A DNA stretch of 43,936 bases from Thiogranum sp. (GCA_024102665.1 JAGFJP010000105.1:1-43936), one strand, 5' to 3'. Counted from the first letter of the stretch, positions 25,695 to 34,586 are shown. Notes: generated from the letters alone by a model not told the origin. Numbers and translations are program-made.

Positions 25695-27176
25695 TCACCG
25701 CTGCACCGCCAGCCACAGCCGCCCCTTGAATCCCTTTCCCGACGACAGCGGAATGAAGTAATTCTCGCCGACCTGTTCGGCGAGTGTGCCGGTGCCTTCG
25801 CTCCAGCGCTCGTCGGTGCGCAGGTAACGCACGTTGAAGCCGCCCTGCGTTTGCGTGACCTTGAGCGTGACGGTGTCGCGGAACAGGTATTCGCCCTCGA
25901 CGTGCTGGTCCAGCCAGAGCCTGTTGTCGATGGTGTAGCCGGTGGCCGACACCGCCAGTTCCAGGCTGAACACCACTGTACGTCCCACTGTGATCCTGCG
26001 GGTGTCGAGAAAGGCCGAGAACAGCACCGGCGAGCGCGGCTTGTCCAGCTTCGCCTTTTTCGGATCGAGCAGTTCATCGAAACCGCGCAGCACGGCACTG
26101 AAGGTGTCGCACCTGCGCTCCGTCAACTTGAAGTTGATCGCCCCGCGCGGCGCCACCGTCGCCTCGAAATAATAGGAGGCGCGAACAGCCTTGCCCTTGT
26201 CCATGGCCTTCCGCACCGAGGGCGGCAGCGGCAGCGCCTCGACCTCCAGCACGCCATCCACGCGCAGATCGCCGAACAGGAAGCGCACCATGTTCTGGTA
26301 GCCTTCCTCCGAATTGACCACGCCATACGGCCCGCTGTGGCTGCGGAAGGCGAAGGCGCGCGGCGCGCCGCGCACCGTTGCGTTCTCGATTTTCACCAGC
26401 CCGTCGCTCATCTCGCCGGCGAGCCTGCGCGACATCCCCATCGCGACCTCGTAATCGCGGTGATTGGTGCCGACGAAACAGAAGAAACGCTGCGCATCGA
26501 ACTTGCCGCCCAGGGAATCGACCCGCTCCGGCTTGCCGGGCAGACCGAGGTACTCGGCCATCTTTTTGCGGTTGAAATTGTTCAGGTCCCACAACCCCAG
26601 CACCGCCGGCACATTCATACCCGCCATCTCGATGCCGTTGTGCGGCGTGGCGTAGGTGAACACCTTGCTCACCAGGTCCCGGTCGGCCTGGGTGCTGATC
26701 CTGTCGTTTTGCAGAAAGGCGCGCACCACCAGCCCGCCCATGGAATGCGCCACCAGGTGCACCTTGAACTGCGCCAGCAGCTCCGCATCGTCGCCGCAGA
26801 CCTGGCCGCGCACCTGGTGGATCAAATCCTTGAGCCCCTTCGCCGCCTCCGGAATCGACAGCGCGGTGCCCGTGCCCAGATCCTTGTCGGCCGTCTCGTA
26901 ATAGCGGTAGATGACCACGCTCTTGGCCGGGATCGGCCCGATGTTCTCCGTGCCGCCGGCATAGGTGTCGCAGTAACCATAGTCCTTCATCAAGCGGATC
27001 AGCGGCGACTCGAAAACATGCCGATGCACACGCCCGTCCCAGGACTGCCGCACTTTGGTCGCGCCGAGGTTGAAACCCATATAGGGCGTGGACACGGTTT
27101 CGGCGACTTCGCCCGGCGTCATCGCATAGCCGCGGACATAAATAATGGGGTAAAAGGGCGCGATCGGTGCTGCCAT
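25695..27176 (-). CDS. Alpha/beta-fold hydrolase (lipase/esterase-like) with a beta-rich C-terminal domain
   Basis: The 493-residue protein has an N-terminal alpha/beta hydrolase domain with the nucleophile elbow VAHSMGGLVVR (S145), as in PGAP1/lipase-like enzymes, and a histidine-containing SHSGPYGV downstream as a possible catalytic His. The last ~170 residues are beta-rich and do not resemble a known domain by eye. No signal peptide is visible, so cytoplasmic or non-classical location is expected. A strong AGGAGG lies seven bases before the ATG. Convergent with lpxR across 52 bp without a clear terminator. Confidence 0.85.
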   Translation of the reverse strand: MAAPIAPFYPIIYVRGYAMTPGEVAETVSTPYMGFNLGATKVRQSWDGRVHRHVFESPLIRLMKDYGYCDTYAGGTENIGPIPAKSVVIYRYYETADKDLGTGTALSIPEAAKGLKDLIHQVRGQVCGDDAELLAQFKVHLVAHSMGGLVVRAFLQNDRISTQADRDLVSKVFTYATPHNGIEMAGMNVPAVLGLWDLNNFNRKKMAEYLGLPGKPERVDSLGGKFDAQRFFCFVGTNHRDYEVAMGMSRRLAGEMSDGLVKIENATVRGAPRAFAFRSHSGPYGVVNSEEGYQNMVRFLFGDLRVDGVLEVEALPLPPSVRKAMDKGKAVRASYYFEATVAPRGAINFKLTERRCDTFSAVLRGFDELLDPKKAKLDKPRSPVLFSAFLDTRRITVGRTVVFSLELAVSATGYTIDNRLWLDQHVEGEYLFRDTVTLKVTQTQGGFNVRYLRTDERWSEGTGTLAEQVGENYFIPLSSGKGFKGRLWLAVQR

Positions 27177-27266
27177 GGGGTGACCTCCTGTCGGGGCTGT
27201 GTTGTTTGTTTTGAATTCAGAGTTCCGGAGACAGTATACGGATTCAACCCGCGACGAGAATCTCTG

Positions 27267-27791
27267 TTACGGAGAAAAGTATGCTGTCTGCGGAACCCGC
27301 CCGGCACCCACTACCCGCGCCTTCCAGTAGGGATCGGTGAGCAATGCGTAGGACACGCGTTTTCCGCTCGAAGGCGCGTGAATAAAGCGGCCGTCGCCCG
27401 CATATATACCCACATGTGAAAAGCGTTCCCGGGAAATCCGGAAGAATATGAGATCGCCCGGTTGCAGAGCGGAAAGCTTCACCCGTTGGCTTTGCCGGTA
27501 TTGTGCGCCCGTGGTGCGTGGCACCGCTATACCCGCCTTGCGATAGCTGTAATAGACCAGGCCACTGCAGTCGAAGCCGCGCGGGCCTGAACCGCCATAA
27601 CGGTAAGGCGCGCCCAGCATGTCTTGTGCGATGGCGAGTCCGCGCAGCGCGCCTGATGGTACCTGCACTGGCGGGGTCGCGACAGGTTCGGCCGCGCGAG
27701 GGCTCGGCGTCGGGGGCGCCGAGGCGCAAGCGGTCAATCCGGCGAACGCCAGCGCGAGAACAACCGAAAACAGCGTGCGTGTAGATTCCAA
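27267..27791 (-). CDS. NlpC/P60 family lipoprotein peptidase
   Basis: From a TTG at 27791 the 174-residue product has a lipoprotein signal peptide with lipobox L-T-A-C22. A Pro-rich linker is followed by an NlpC/P60 domain with the catalytic triad C75 (FDCSGLVYYSY), H127 (FSHVGIYAG) and H139 (RFIHAPS). These enzymes cut peptide cross-links or stems in peptidoglycan and are related to the Spr/MepS endopeptidases. A GTG at 27932 would add 47 residues before the signal peptide and is unlikely. It lies 90 bp upstream of the alpha/beta hydrolase on the same strand. Confidence 0.88.
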   Translation of the reverse strand: MESTRTLFSVVLALAFAGLTACASAPPTPSPRAAEPVATPPVQVPSGALRGLAIAQDMLGAPYRYGGSGPRGFDCSGLVYYSYRKAGIAVPRTTGAQYRQSQRVKLSALQPGDLIFFRISRERFSHVGIYAGDGRFIHAPSSGKRVSYALLTDPYWKARVVGAGRVPQTAYFSP

Positions 27792-27935
27792 AACCGTTGC
27801 CTGATTGCGGGACTGATCAATGTGCCCCGAAATTCCGCAAGCGGCAAGTCTGAACGAAACTTGACGGGCATTCCGGGGACGGTATGCGGATCTGGCTCGC
27901 GGCCAGGATCGGCCCCGGATTGCGGTGCCCACCGG

Positions 27936-28967
27936 TTAATCGAACAATTCCTTTTCCATCCCCAGGTAGACCTCGTAGGCATTGCCGCGGTTGGCCGCAT
28001 CGAACGTCGGCACATCCTCGTAATCCGACCAGTCGGTGCTGCCGTAGGCCTCCGCGAAGGGCACCAGGTTGTCGACCGCCTGCCCCATCTGCCGGCGCAG
28101 AAACTCGATGTAGTTTCTGGTAAAGCGGATGGACGCTTGCGGATTCTCGTCAGCATCGCCATGACCCGGAATGATAAAGCGCGGACTCGGCTCCAGTGAC
28201 TGCAGGTACGCGAGCCCGTCGAGCCAGCGCCGGGTGTCGACGTTCTCGCCGCCGAGAAACGGCAGACGCCCGCCGAAAATCAGATCGCCCGAGAAAACGA
28301 CATTGTATCTGTGCACGATCATTATGGTGTCGTCGGGGGCGTGCGCGGGTCCGATATGCAGCAGCTCGATCTGCGTGTCGCCCATATCCAGGACTGTGCG
28401 ATCGGTATAGGTCTTGTCCGGCGCAACCAGGCGCGTGCTTTCGTCCACCCAGGGAAAGAGCGCCTCGCGGCGTTGTTCAAGCCGTCTTTCGGCGCCCGGC
28501 GAAGACAGATACTGCAAGGCCGCCTGCTGCGCCCAGATGGTGGCATCGGTGTGTTCCTCGAAGGCCTGCAGACCGTAGACGTGATCGGCGTGATAATGGC
28601 CGGCGACCACGATCTCCACCGGCTTGTCCGTCACTTCCCGTATCTTCATCAGGAGGCGATAACCCAGCGCCGGGGTGCCCAGCGCATCGTAAACCACGAC
28701 ACCCTTTTCGGTGACAACGAACCCGGCATTGGAGCTCAGGCCTTCATTGTCCGCCCCGGGCACGCCCGGGCGCCCGATGACATAATAGACGGGCGCATCC
28801 GGCACCTGGTGGAGTTCCATCTCAATCTGCGATTCGCCATAAGGCGTCTCGATCTTCGCGCCGGAGATGGCCTCGGCAGCGAACGCCAGTATCCCCACGC
28901 AGGCAAATACCAGCGCCACGAGGTGGCATCGGGTCCGGCGAATCAGCGCTCCATTGCATACAGGCAT
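27936..28967 (-). CDS. Exported metallo-beta-lactamase-fold hydrolase
   Basis: The 343-residue protein has an N-terminal hydrophobic leader (LVALVFACVGILAFA), then an MBL-fold domain with H124-Y-H126-A-D128-H129, a later GPAHAPDD histidine, VVFSGDLIFGGRLPF (bridging Asp) and FIIPGHGD. It resembles periplasmic quinoprotein-relay or SoxH-like metallohydrolases rather than class B antibiotic lactamases. The substrate is unknown. GGGAGG precedes the ATG. The next gene on the same strand is the NlpC/P60 lipoprotein; divergent from the small exported protein at 29052. Confidence 0.88.
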   Translation of the reverse strand: MPVCNGALIRRTRCHLVALVFACVGILAFAAEAISGAKIETPYGESQIEMELHQVPDAPVYYVIGRPGVPGADNEGLSSNAGFVVTEKGVVVYDALGTPALGYRLLMKIREVTDKPVEIVVAGHYHADHVYGLQAFEEHTDATIWAQQAALQYLSSPGAERRLEQRREALFPWVDESTRLVAPDKTYTDRTVLDMGDTQIELLHIGPAHAPDDTIMIVHRYNVVFSGDLIFGGRLPFLGGENVDTRRWLDGLAYLQSLEPSPRFIIPGHGDADENPQASIRFTRNYIEFLRRQMGQAVDNLVPFAEAYGSTDWSDYEDVPTFDAANRGNAYEVYLGMEKELFD

Positions 28968-29051
28968 AACCTGCCTCCCGTTGACGTCTTATGATTAGAC
29001 AGTAGCAAAGGCCCGGGTTCCTGCAACGCGGGCAAGGGCGAGGAGATCATC

Positions 29052-29372
29052 ATGACAGCGCAATTGTTGCGGGTGTCAGCGTTCGCGGCAGGCATGCTGC
29101 TGCTGTGCGACGCACTGGCAGACGAAATCTGCGCGAATAAAAAGGAATTCGAAAAGAATGGCTGGCAGCTCGAGCCGGTGCAGCAGGCGATGGATAACAC
29201 TATGCGGGATCATCGCATGCGGGCGAACTGGCTGAAACAACCACGACCACCCAGCGCCGTGGGCAGGGATTACTATGAATGGCTCTGGATGAGCGAGTTC
29301 GGCGCCGCGATGAAGGCGGACCTGGTGCAGCACTACTGTGGTGGGGCGGTGGATTCCGGTGCGAACGAATGA
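29052..29372 (+). CDS. Small exported protein of unknown function
   Basis: The 106-residue product has a signal peptide (LLRVSAFAAGMLLLCDALA-D) and a short mature domain of ~82 residues with two cysteines, one near each end (EICANKKE and QHYCGGA), that could form a disulfide. The middle is rich in Trp, Met and Arg. GAGGAG lies eight bases before the ATG. Divergent from the MBL-fold gene. No family was recognised. Confidence 0.65.
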   Translation: MTAQLLRVSAFAAGMLLLCDALADEICANKKEFEKNGWQLEPVQQAMDNTMRDHRMRANWLKQPRPPSAVGRDYYEWLWMSEFGAAMKADLVQHYCGGAVDSGANE

Positions 29373-29438
29373 CAGTGGAAAAGATCCCCCGGATTTGCGC
29401 CGATCGAGCCTGACCCTATTGATACTCTATTGTGAAGC

Positions 29439-29467
29439 TTGACAGTGGGGAACACTGAGACTCTACT
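29439..29467 (+). promoter_or_regulatory. Sigma-70-type promoter candidate for the first beta-helix gene
   Basis: A perfect -35 (TTGACA, 29439-29444) is separated by 17 bp from TCTACT (29462-29467, four of six -10 matches). The leader would be about 105 nt. No riboswitch-like fold was recognised in it. Confidence 0.4.
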
Positions 29468-29579
29468 TATTGCATCCGCGGAGGTCGGGCATGCGTGGCC
29501 GATTCTGCGGGGCCGCGAGCAAGCCCTGCTTCGATGCAGGGACAAGAAGTAACAACATCAAAAGACACAAGGAGGAGTT

Positions 29580-30725
29580 ATGTCTGTACGTTCCCAGCTG
29601 GTCTTGTTTGTATCTGCGGCGACCCTCGCCGCTTCTGTTCACGCCGTTAACTCGGCACCGCCGGACGCGCGGAATGTCTACCTGAGAACCGATTGCACCG
29701 GACAGGGCAACTGTTTCGACAACATGGATTCCCTTCTCAACTGGATTCAGACCGTACGCAACCCGCCGACAGAGCCACTGCTCATCGAAGCGGGGCCCGG
29801 CGAGTTTTACGACTTTCAGTGTGAGGCCTTCAGCAACGTTTCCTTGCGTGGCGCGGGCCGCGGCAAGACCACGATCGCCTATCAGGACAACTACCGCGGC
29901 GCCGCTGTCTCGGCAGCGTCCTGCAGCGATATACATTTCCATGACGTGACAATTGATGGCAACAGCTCGAATGGCGTATGGTGGGTCGATGGCGGTGACA
30001 GCACCTTCCATAACGTTCATGTGATAGACGCCAGTAATGCCATTTTCGATTACTGCCTCTTCGGCAATCAGCCCGTGGTAAAGTGGTGGGACTCGACGTT
30101 CGCTGCGCCGATGTATATCGGCTGTGGCCAGCACTGGTTCTTCGCCAGCGAGGTGGATCAACACTGGACGGCATTGGGCGGCGGAAAAGCCGGTGAATCG
30201 ACTATCCGGATAGAAACCTTCGGCGGCGCGGGAGATGCCCGCTTTTATGGCTCCTCTATACGGACCACTGTCGATACTTCCGTCACAGGTGGCAAGGTGA
30301 CGACGGTCAAGGTGGTGGGGGGCAGCTTCCACGCGCACGGCGGAGAGATCGTAACCAACGCGGGCAGCGGCTCGGGGGATATCGAAGCCACAGCGGTGAG
30401 TACCGCAAATGCCGTCAAGACGCACATCGTCGAGACATCGTTTGGACTTCAGTCGCGCGGCAATGGCGTGGCGCGTCGAATCCAGATACCCAGTTCCCCC
30501 GAAACCGTCTTTGCGCCGTTCCAGTGGCCTGCCGCATCGAATCCACCGGCGATCGTTTCGAGAAGCGGGTTTGATACCTTCGTTGAGACAGATTGCGATA
30601 CCCTGGGTAACTGCGATGGTGGGGGAAATCTGCCACACCTTATGATCTACAGCCAGGCGGCATGTGGCAGCGCCGATCCCTGGTTCGACTCGACAACCAA
30701 CAGGTGCCGAAACGTAGCGCCCTGA
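29580..30725 (+). CDS. Secreted pectin-lyase-like (beta-helix) protein
   Basis: The 381-residue product has a signal peptide (LVLFVSAATLAASVHA) and repeated short strands rich in Gly, Asn, Ser and Thr (NVSLRGAGRGKTTIAY, DIHFHDVTIDGNSSNGVWW, STFHNVHVIDASNAIF), the pattern of right-handed parallel beta-helix proteins. Several cysteine pairs suggest disulfides outside the cytoplasm. Catalytic residues of a specific polysaccharide lyase could not be identified, so carbohydrate binding or cleavage remains a guess. A strong AAGGAGGAG lies before the ATG. A second secreted beta-helix gene follows after a stem-loop. Confidence 0.7.
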   Translation: MSVRSQLVLFVSAATLAASVHAVNSAPPDARNVYLRTDCTGQGNCFDNMDSLLNWIQTVRNPPTEPLLIEAGPGEFYDFQCEAFSNVSLRGAGRGKTTIAYQDNYRGAAVSAASCSDIHFHDVTIDGNSSNGVWWVDGGDSTFHNVHVIDASNAIFDYCLFGNQPVVKWWDSTFAAPMYIGCGQHWFFASEVDQHWTALGGGKAGESTIRIETFGGAGDARFYGSSIRTTVDTSVTGGKVTTVKVVGGSFHAHGGEIVTNAGSGSGDIEATAVSTANAVKTHIVETSFGLQSRGNGVARRIQIPSSPETVFAPFQWPAASNPPAIVSRSGFDTFVETDCDTLGNCDGGGNLPHLMIYSQAACGSADPWFDSTTNRCRNVAP

Positions 30726-30736
30726 GAATCTGAATG

Positions 30737-30794
30737 AAAAAATGGGGACGGAAAAAATGGGGACGGAGGGAATGTTAACTAATCCCTCCGTCCC
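30737..30794. repeat. Direct and inverted GGGACGGA repeats between the beta-helix genes
   Basis: AAAAAATGGGGACGG occurs twice in tandem; the second copy runs into a perfect 12-bp inverted repeat: GGGACGGAGGGA (30760-30771), an 11-nt loop containing GTTAAC, and TCCCTCCGTCCC (30783-30794). It could act as a terminator or attenuator between the two genes. Tandem GGGACGG motifs of this kind also occur as REP-like elements next to RAYT transposases, but no such gene is present here. Confidence 0.6.
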
Positions 30795-30855
30795 GTTATT
30801 TACACGGCAACAAAAACAAAATACCGGACGATCAACAATCTGTAAGGGGAACAGA

Positions 30856-32610
30856 ATGAAACGACGCAGAATAATTGCCCGCACCATTCACGCCGTTGCC
30901 GGGCTTTTTATCGTCAGTTTTTCCGCGATGGCGGAAACGTACTACGTAGATGCGGATTCGGGCAACGACGCCAACAGCGGCATCCATGATCCGCAAACCG
31001 ATACCCTATCGCCCTGGAAGAGCCTGTTGAAAGTATTTGCTTACAGCAACTCTCCCGGCTTTTTGCCGGGCGACCTGATTCTGTTGCAACGCGGACAAGA
31101 GCATTACGCGGGCAACGCCGAAGGCGGATCTGCGGCTACGTACCTCGAACTGTTCGGCTCGTCCGGCGCACCGAATCAGCCCATCATCATCGGCGCTTAC
31201 GGCGACATCGTTTACGACGACCAGGGCAACGAGACCAACAGGCCGATCGTGCGCATGCGAGTATCGAAAGCAGCGGATGACGAGTGGACGGAATCTGCGA
31301 CGCCGGGTGTATGGATGCTGTCACGCCAGACTTTCAACACCGTCGGTTTTTTTGAAGACGACATTCCGCTTGCAAAGTGCGCCGACGAAACCTGCTCGGA
31401 CGGCGGAAACTGGTATCACTACAATGAAAACTGCTCGGGCTGCATTCACTGGAACACTTTGTATTACAAACCGACCAGCGGAAGTCCCTCCGATCACGTT
31501 GTTCACTTCAGTCGTTGGGGCACCTCTGCGAGCGACGATCAGTCCTACATAACGGTACGTGATCTGGAGTTCCGCTCCACGCACCGGCCACTGCGGTTCC
31601 GCAGCAAGACTGCGCCTGTCAGCGATATCGCCGTGGAGAACTGCGTATTTTACGCCACCGAATTCGGTCCGGAGTTCGAGGTAACCTCGTCCGCTCCTGC
31701 ACCCATCAGGAGGATAAAAGTCCTGAACAATTATTCCCGTTATGTGCAGCGTTCGATGTCGTTCATCTCTCAGGCCAGCCCTCACGGTTTTTTTGACGTT
31801 GAGGTTGCCTACAATGTGTCGGATGACGCCAATGCCCACCAGGTCTGGAAAGGCGATCCAGAACTTTTCTATTTTCAACGCATGAATAACACTCACATCC
31901 ACCATAACCGCGTCAACGGTGGCCATAACACCGGCATCGCCATGTGGAACGGAAATGACGGAACCACGAGTAACAACCTGATTGAGTACAACGTGGTGCA
32001 GAATGTCCACGGGCTCGACGGATTTGCCGCACGCGGCTGGTACGTGGGCAGCGGCGCCGTGCTGGATACCTGCTTCGGCAACACGATCCGTTACAATCTG
32101 ATTGTGAATTCGGATATCGGCATGGTGCCTGCCAATTGCACCGTCGACACCCAGACCCGGAACCGGCTGTACAATAATACCCTGGTGGGCAATGGCACCA
32201 ACCTGCTGTACCGATGGGGAACGCGCCGCTGGGACATCAAGAACAATATTTTCGCGAACCCGGAGCCCAGCGCCAGTGTGCCGGTAGCGGTTCAGGTGGA
32301 TCACGAGGCGCCGGACAACGATTTCATCTCGCAACGCAACCTGTACTTCCCGAGCCAGGGTCCCTGGTTCCGGTATTCAGGCACCCTGTACAACTACAAT
32401 GAATGGCTGGCCCTCAGCCAGCAGGATGCCACTTCGCTGGCCGAAGATCCGCTGTTCCTCGACGCCGCTAGCGGCGACTATCACCTCGCCAGGACGTCTC
32501 CCGCGGTGGATGCCGCGGAAGACCTCGGTCAAACCGTGGACCTTGACGGTCAGAAAATATTCAAGACGCCGGATATCGGCGCTGATGAATACCGTCCGGG
32601 AAAAAATTGA
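30856..32610 (+). CDS. Secreted right-handed parallel beta-helix protein
   Basis: From the ATG at 30856 (AAGGGGA upstream) the 584-residue product has a basic n-region and signal peptide (IHAVAGLFIVSFSAMA-E). It then opens with ETYYVDADSGNDANSG, a motif typical of secreted beta-helix/right-handed pectate-lyase-like proteins. Repeated N-N/H-N ladders follow (NNTHIHHNRVNGGHNTGIAM, NNLIEYNVVQNVHG, NTIRYNLIVNS), and the C-terminus reads DGQKIFKTPDIGADEY, a common closing motif of such proteins. It probably acts on or binds an extracellular polysaccharide. An ATG at 30742 would place 38 non-leader residues ahead of the signal peptide and is rejected. Confidence 0.8.
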   Translation: MKRRRIIARTIHAVAGLFIVSFSAMAETYYVDADSGNDANSGIHDPQTDTLSPWKSLLKVFAYSNSPGFLPGDLILLQRGQEHYAGNAEGGSAATYLELFGSSGAPNQPIIIGAYGDIVYDDQGNETNRPIVRMRVSKAADDEWTESATPGVWMLSRQTFNTVGFFEDDIPLAKCADETCSDGGNWYHYNENCSGCIHWNTLYYKPTSGSPSDHVVHFSRWGTSASDDQSYITVRDLEFRSTHRPLRFRSKTAPVSDIAVENCVFYATEFGPEFEVTSSAPAPIRRIKVLNNYSRYVQRSMSFISQASPHGFFDVEVAYNVSDDANAHQVWKGDPELFYFQRMNNTHIHHNRVNGGHNTGIAMWNGNDGTTSNNLIEYNVVQNVHGLDGFAARGWYVGSGAVLDTCFGNTIRYNLIVNSDIGMVPANCTVDTQTRNRLYNNTLVGNGTNLLYRWGTRRWDIKNNIFANPEPSASVPVAVQVDHEAPDNDFISQRNLYFPSQGPWFRYSGTLYNYNEWLALSQQDATSLAEDPLFLDAASGDYHLARTSPAVDAAEDLGQTVDLDGQKIFKTPDIGADEYRPGKN

Positions 32611-32631
32611 AGTCAGGCACAGCATCGAAAC

Positions 32632-32664
32632 GCAGAAAGCCCGGGGCGTGACCGGGCTTTCTGC
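32632..32664. terminator. Strong bidirectional-looking hairpin (part of repeat R1)
   Basis: GCAGAAAGCCCGG (32632-32644), a 7-nt loop and CCGGGCTTTCTGC (32652-32664) form a perfect 13-bp stem, 21 bp after the beta-helix stop. The same spacing and sequence style is found next to repeat R4, where the hairpin lies downstream of a tRNA-like 3' end read on the minus strand. Confidence 0.75.
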
Positions 32665-32690
32665 TGCTGCATTGGGGTCCCCAAGGAGAG
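32632..32690 (-). repeat. Repeat R1: hairpin plus diverged tRNA 3'-end-like sequence
   Basis: Read on the minus strand, R1 has CCTTGGGGACCCCA, an ATGCAGCAGCA spacer and the AAAGCCCGG hairpin. The stretch from CCA to AAAGCCCGG matches that in R4 at 22 of 24 positions. Unlike R2-R4, the sequence beyond the 17-bp core is not the shared tail. This may be the original chromosomal tRNA terminator at the left island border. Confidence 0.55.
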
Positions 32691-32796
32691 TCGACCTTAT
32701 CCCCCGCATTTCAATGTTATCTACAGCGTCAATTTATACTTAAGGATCTGAAGCTTAAATAACGACTTCACTGATATTCATTATTTGTAAGTCAAG

Positions 32797-32825
32797 TTGA
32801 CATATCATGGATATCTCTCTATTAT
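32797..32825 (+). promoter_or_regulatory. Near-consensus sigma-70 promoter with an internal dyad
   Basis: TTGACA (32797-32802), a 17-bp spacer and TATTAT (32820-32825) form a strong promoter. ATATC-ATG-GATAT (32802-32814) is a perfect dyad inside the spacer and could be an operator. The ATG of the downstream ATPase lies 9 nt after the -10, so the mRNA should be leaderless or nearly so. Confidence 0.7.
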
Positions 32826-32834
32826 CAGCCACCG

Positions 32835-34013
32835 ATGATACCCCGAAAGCTTCAAGCCAAGGCCCGCGAGCTCGCCGGATTCTACCCTGTCGTACTCATC
32901 ACGGGTCCCAGGCAAGCCGGCAAGACAACTCTATGTCAGGCCGCTTTCCCGGACAGGGCCTATGTGTCGCTGGAAGCTTTGGATAACCGCGATTTTGCCC
33001 ACAGCGACCCGCGCGGGTTTCTCGCCGAATACCGACACGGGGCGATCATTGATGAAATCCAGCAAGTTCCCGAACTCACGAGCTATCTACAGGGCGAGGT
33101 TGACTCGGAACCCGAGCCCGGGCGATTTATCCTGACCGGCTCCCAGCACTTTGGTCTGTCCCAGTCGATTTCCCAGTCACTGGCCGGGCGTTGCGGGATA
33201 CTGGCGCTGTTGCCCCCGGACTACGAGGAACTCACCGCTTTTCCCAACGCGCCGGATGACCTGTATACGACACTATGGCAAGGCGCCTATCCCAGGATCT
33301 ACGATCGGGATATCCCCGCACATCAATGGCTGGCGGACTACATCGTTACCTATATCGAACGCGATGTGCGCCAGGTCGTCAACGTTGGCGACCTGCAGGT
33401 CTTCTCCGAGTTCCTGAAGCTGTGCGCGGGACGTACCGCGTGTGAAATCAATCTCTCCGCTCTCGGTAACGACGCCGGTATATCGCATAACACGGCTCGG
33501 GCCTGGCTATCGATTCTGGAAACCAGCTATATCATCCACCGCCTTCCGGCCTGGCATGGCAACATCCGCAAGCAAATCGTGAAGGCGCCGAAACTGCATT
33601 TCCTTGACAGCGGCGTGGCGTGCTATCTGCTGGGTATCCGCGAGCCCGAACAACTGCGGCATCATCCCTTACGCGGAGCGATCTTCGAGAGTTGGGCAGT
33701 GTCTGAACTCTACAAGGCCCAGGCGAATCGGGGTGAACGCCCACGGATGTTCCACTATCGTGAAAGCCGTGGACCGGAGATCGATGTGCTGATCGACCAG
33801 GGCGAGTGCCTGCATGCCATCGAAATCAAATCCGGGAGTACTGCATCCCCGGACTTCTTCAAACACCTTCAACTCCTACCGGACAGGCTGAAAAATTCAC
33901 GCTCGCCATCCATCATTCAAAACCATGTGATCTATGGCGGTGAAGAATCCCAGCAACGATCCATCGCGCAATTGGTACCCTGGCGCAATACGCCCGGTAT
34001 CCTCTCGTTGTAG
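32835..34013 (+). CDS. AAA-type ATPase with DUF4143 C-terminal domain
   Basis: The 392-residue protein opens exactly as this family does (MIPRKLQ...FYPVVLITGPRQAGKTTL), with Walker A G24-PRQAGK-T31 and Walker B IIDEIQ (71-76). GRFILTGSQ is the sensor-like motif. The C-terminal DUF4143 part contains EIDVLIDQGECLHAIEIKSG, a PD-(D/E)XK-like arrangement (acidic D, then E-x-K). These ATPases are common in islands, show strong paralogy, and have no settled function. The start is fixed by homology, yet no Shine-Dalgarno is present and the -10 sits only 9 nt upstream. It is the only gene between repeats R1 and R2. Confidence 0.9.
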   Translation: MIPRKLQAKARELAGFYPVVLITGPRQAGKTTLCQAAFPDRAYVSLEALDNRDFAHSDPRGFLAEYRHGAIIDEIQQVPELTSYLQGEVDSEPEPGRFILTGSQHFGLSQSISQSLAGRCGILALLPPDYEELTAFPNAPDDLYTTLWQGAYPRIYDRDIPAHQWLADYIVTYIERDVRQVVNVGDLQVFSEFLKLCAGRTACEINLSALGNDAGISHNTARAWLSILETSYIIHRLPAWHGNIRKQIVKAPKLHFLDSGVACYLLGIREPEQLRHHPLRGAIFESWAVSELYKAQANRGERPRMFHYRESRGPEIDVLIDQGECLHAIEIKSGSTASPDFFKHLQLLPDRLKNSRSPSIIQNHVIYGGEESQQRSIAQLVPWRNTPGILSL

Positions 34014-34586
34014 CCGTCAGCTTGAGATCGGTGAGTTCGAAGCAACACTCCATGCAAGCGGTTAAGACACCGCAAACGAAACTACATGAGAACGTCTTGG
34101 CGTTTATGAAAGAAGATTACATGCCTCTTTACTATCGCAAAACAGCACGCCCCACATGCCGCTGTTACCCTGTACTCGGAATAAGATCGCGTGCAGGAGC
34201 CGATTCGATCCCCCGGAATATAAGGCTAGATGGCGTCCCCAAGGGGAGGCCGAAAATTGCCTGTGCTGAGGGCGATTTCGGAGCTTCGGCTGACCTCCTG
34301 CGTCGCTCGTCACAATTGATTTATATGTCAGTCATCTATATCCATGCCCGGCTGGACCGCGGTGCAATCAATCACCGGAAAATCCCGGCGCGATCACGTG
34401 TCCGCCCAAAGACCGCCGAACGAACGACACCGACGTCCTTTCACTCGACTCGACGAGCTGCGTAATCTGTCGGGTTACATCGTCAATGTTATTCAACCTG
34501 GCCGCGGCATCCATCGCACGGTCATAGGCTTCCACCACATCGCCACTGGTCACCTCGTATCCCCAACCCTTACTCAACCAGTGAAG
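34014..34586. other. Gene-poor stretch holding repeat R2
   Basis: No convincing gene is seen over 570 bp. Reading frames on both strands are short and lack ribosome sites. A 69-codon minus-strand frame (34368-34577) ends in GGHVIAPGFSGD and could be the remnant of a gene cut by the IS3-like end at 34587, but nothing confirms this. Repeat R2 lies at 34231-34292. Confidence 0.4.
34231..34292 (-). repeat. Repeat R2: tRNA-Glu 3'-end core plus conserved tail
   Basis: On the minus strand it ends in TCCCCTTGGGGACGCCA, matching the last 17 bases (T-stem strand, acceptor and CCA) of a gammaproteobacterial tRNA-Glu. Beyond this core the sequence is not tRNA but a tail shared with R3 and R4 (GGCC, ATTGCCTGTG, TGAGGGC). 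R2 differs from R3 at only a few positions in the first 43 bp. No adjacent hairpin. Confidence 0.7.

Noticed and set aside
25620-27419. 599-codon plus-strand frame opposite the alpha/beta hydrolase
   Set aside because: The minus strand has a strong ribosome site and a GHSMGG-type nucleophile motif; the plus frame is His/Arg-rich without domains.
34368-34577. 69-codon minus-strand gene
   Set aside because: No ribosome site, no family, and it begins within 10 bp of an IS end; kept only as a possible remnant.
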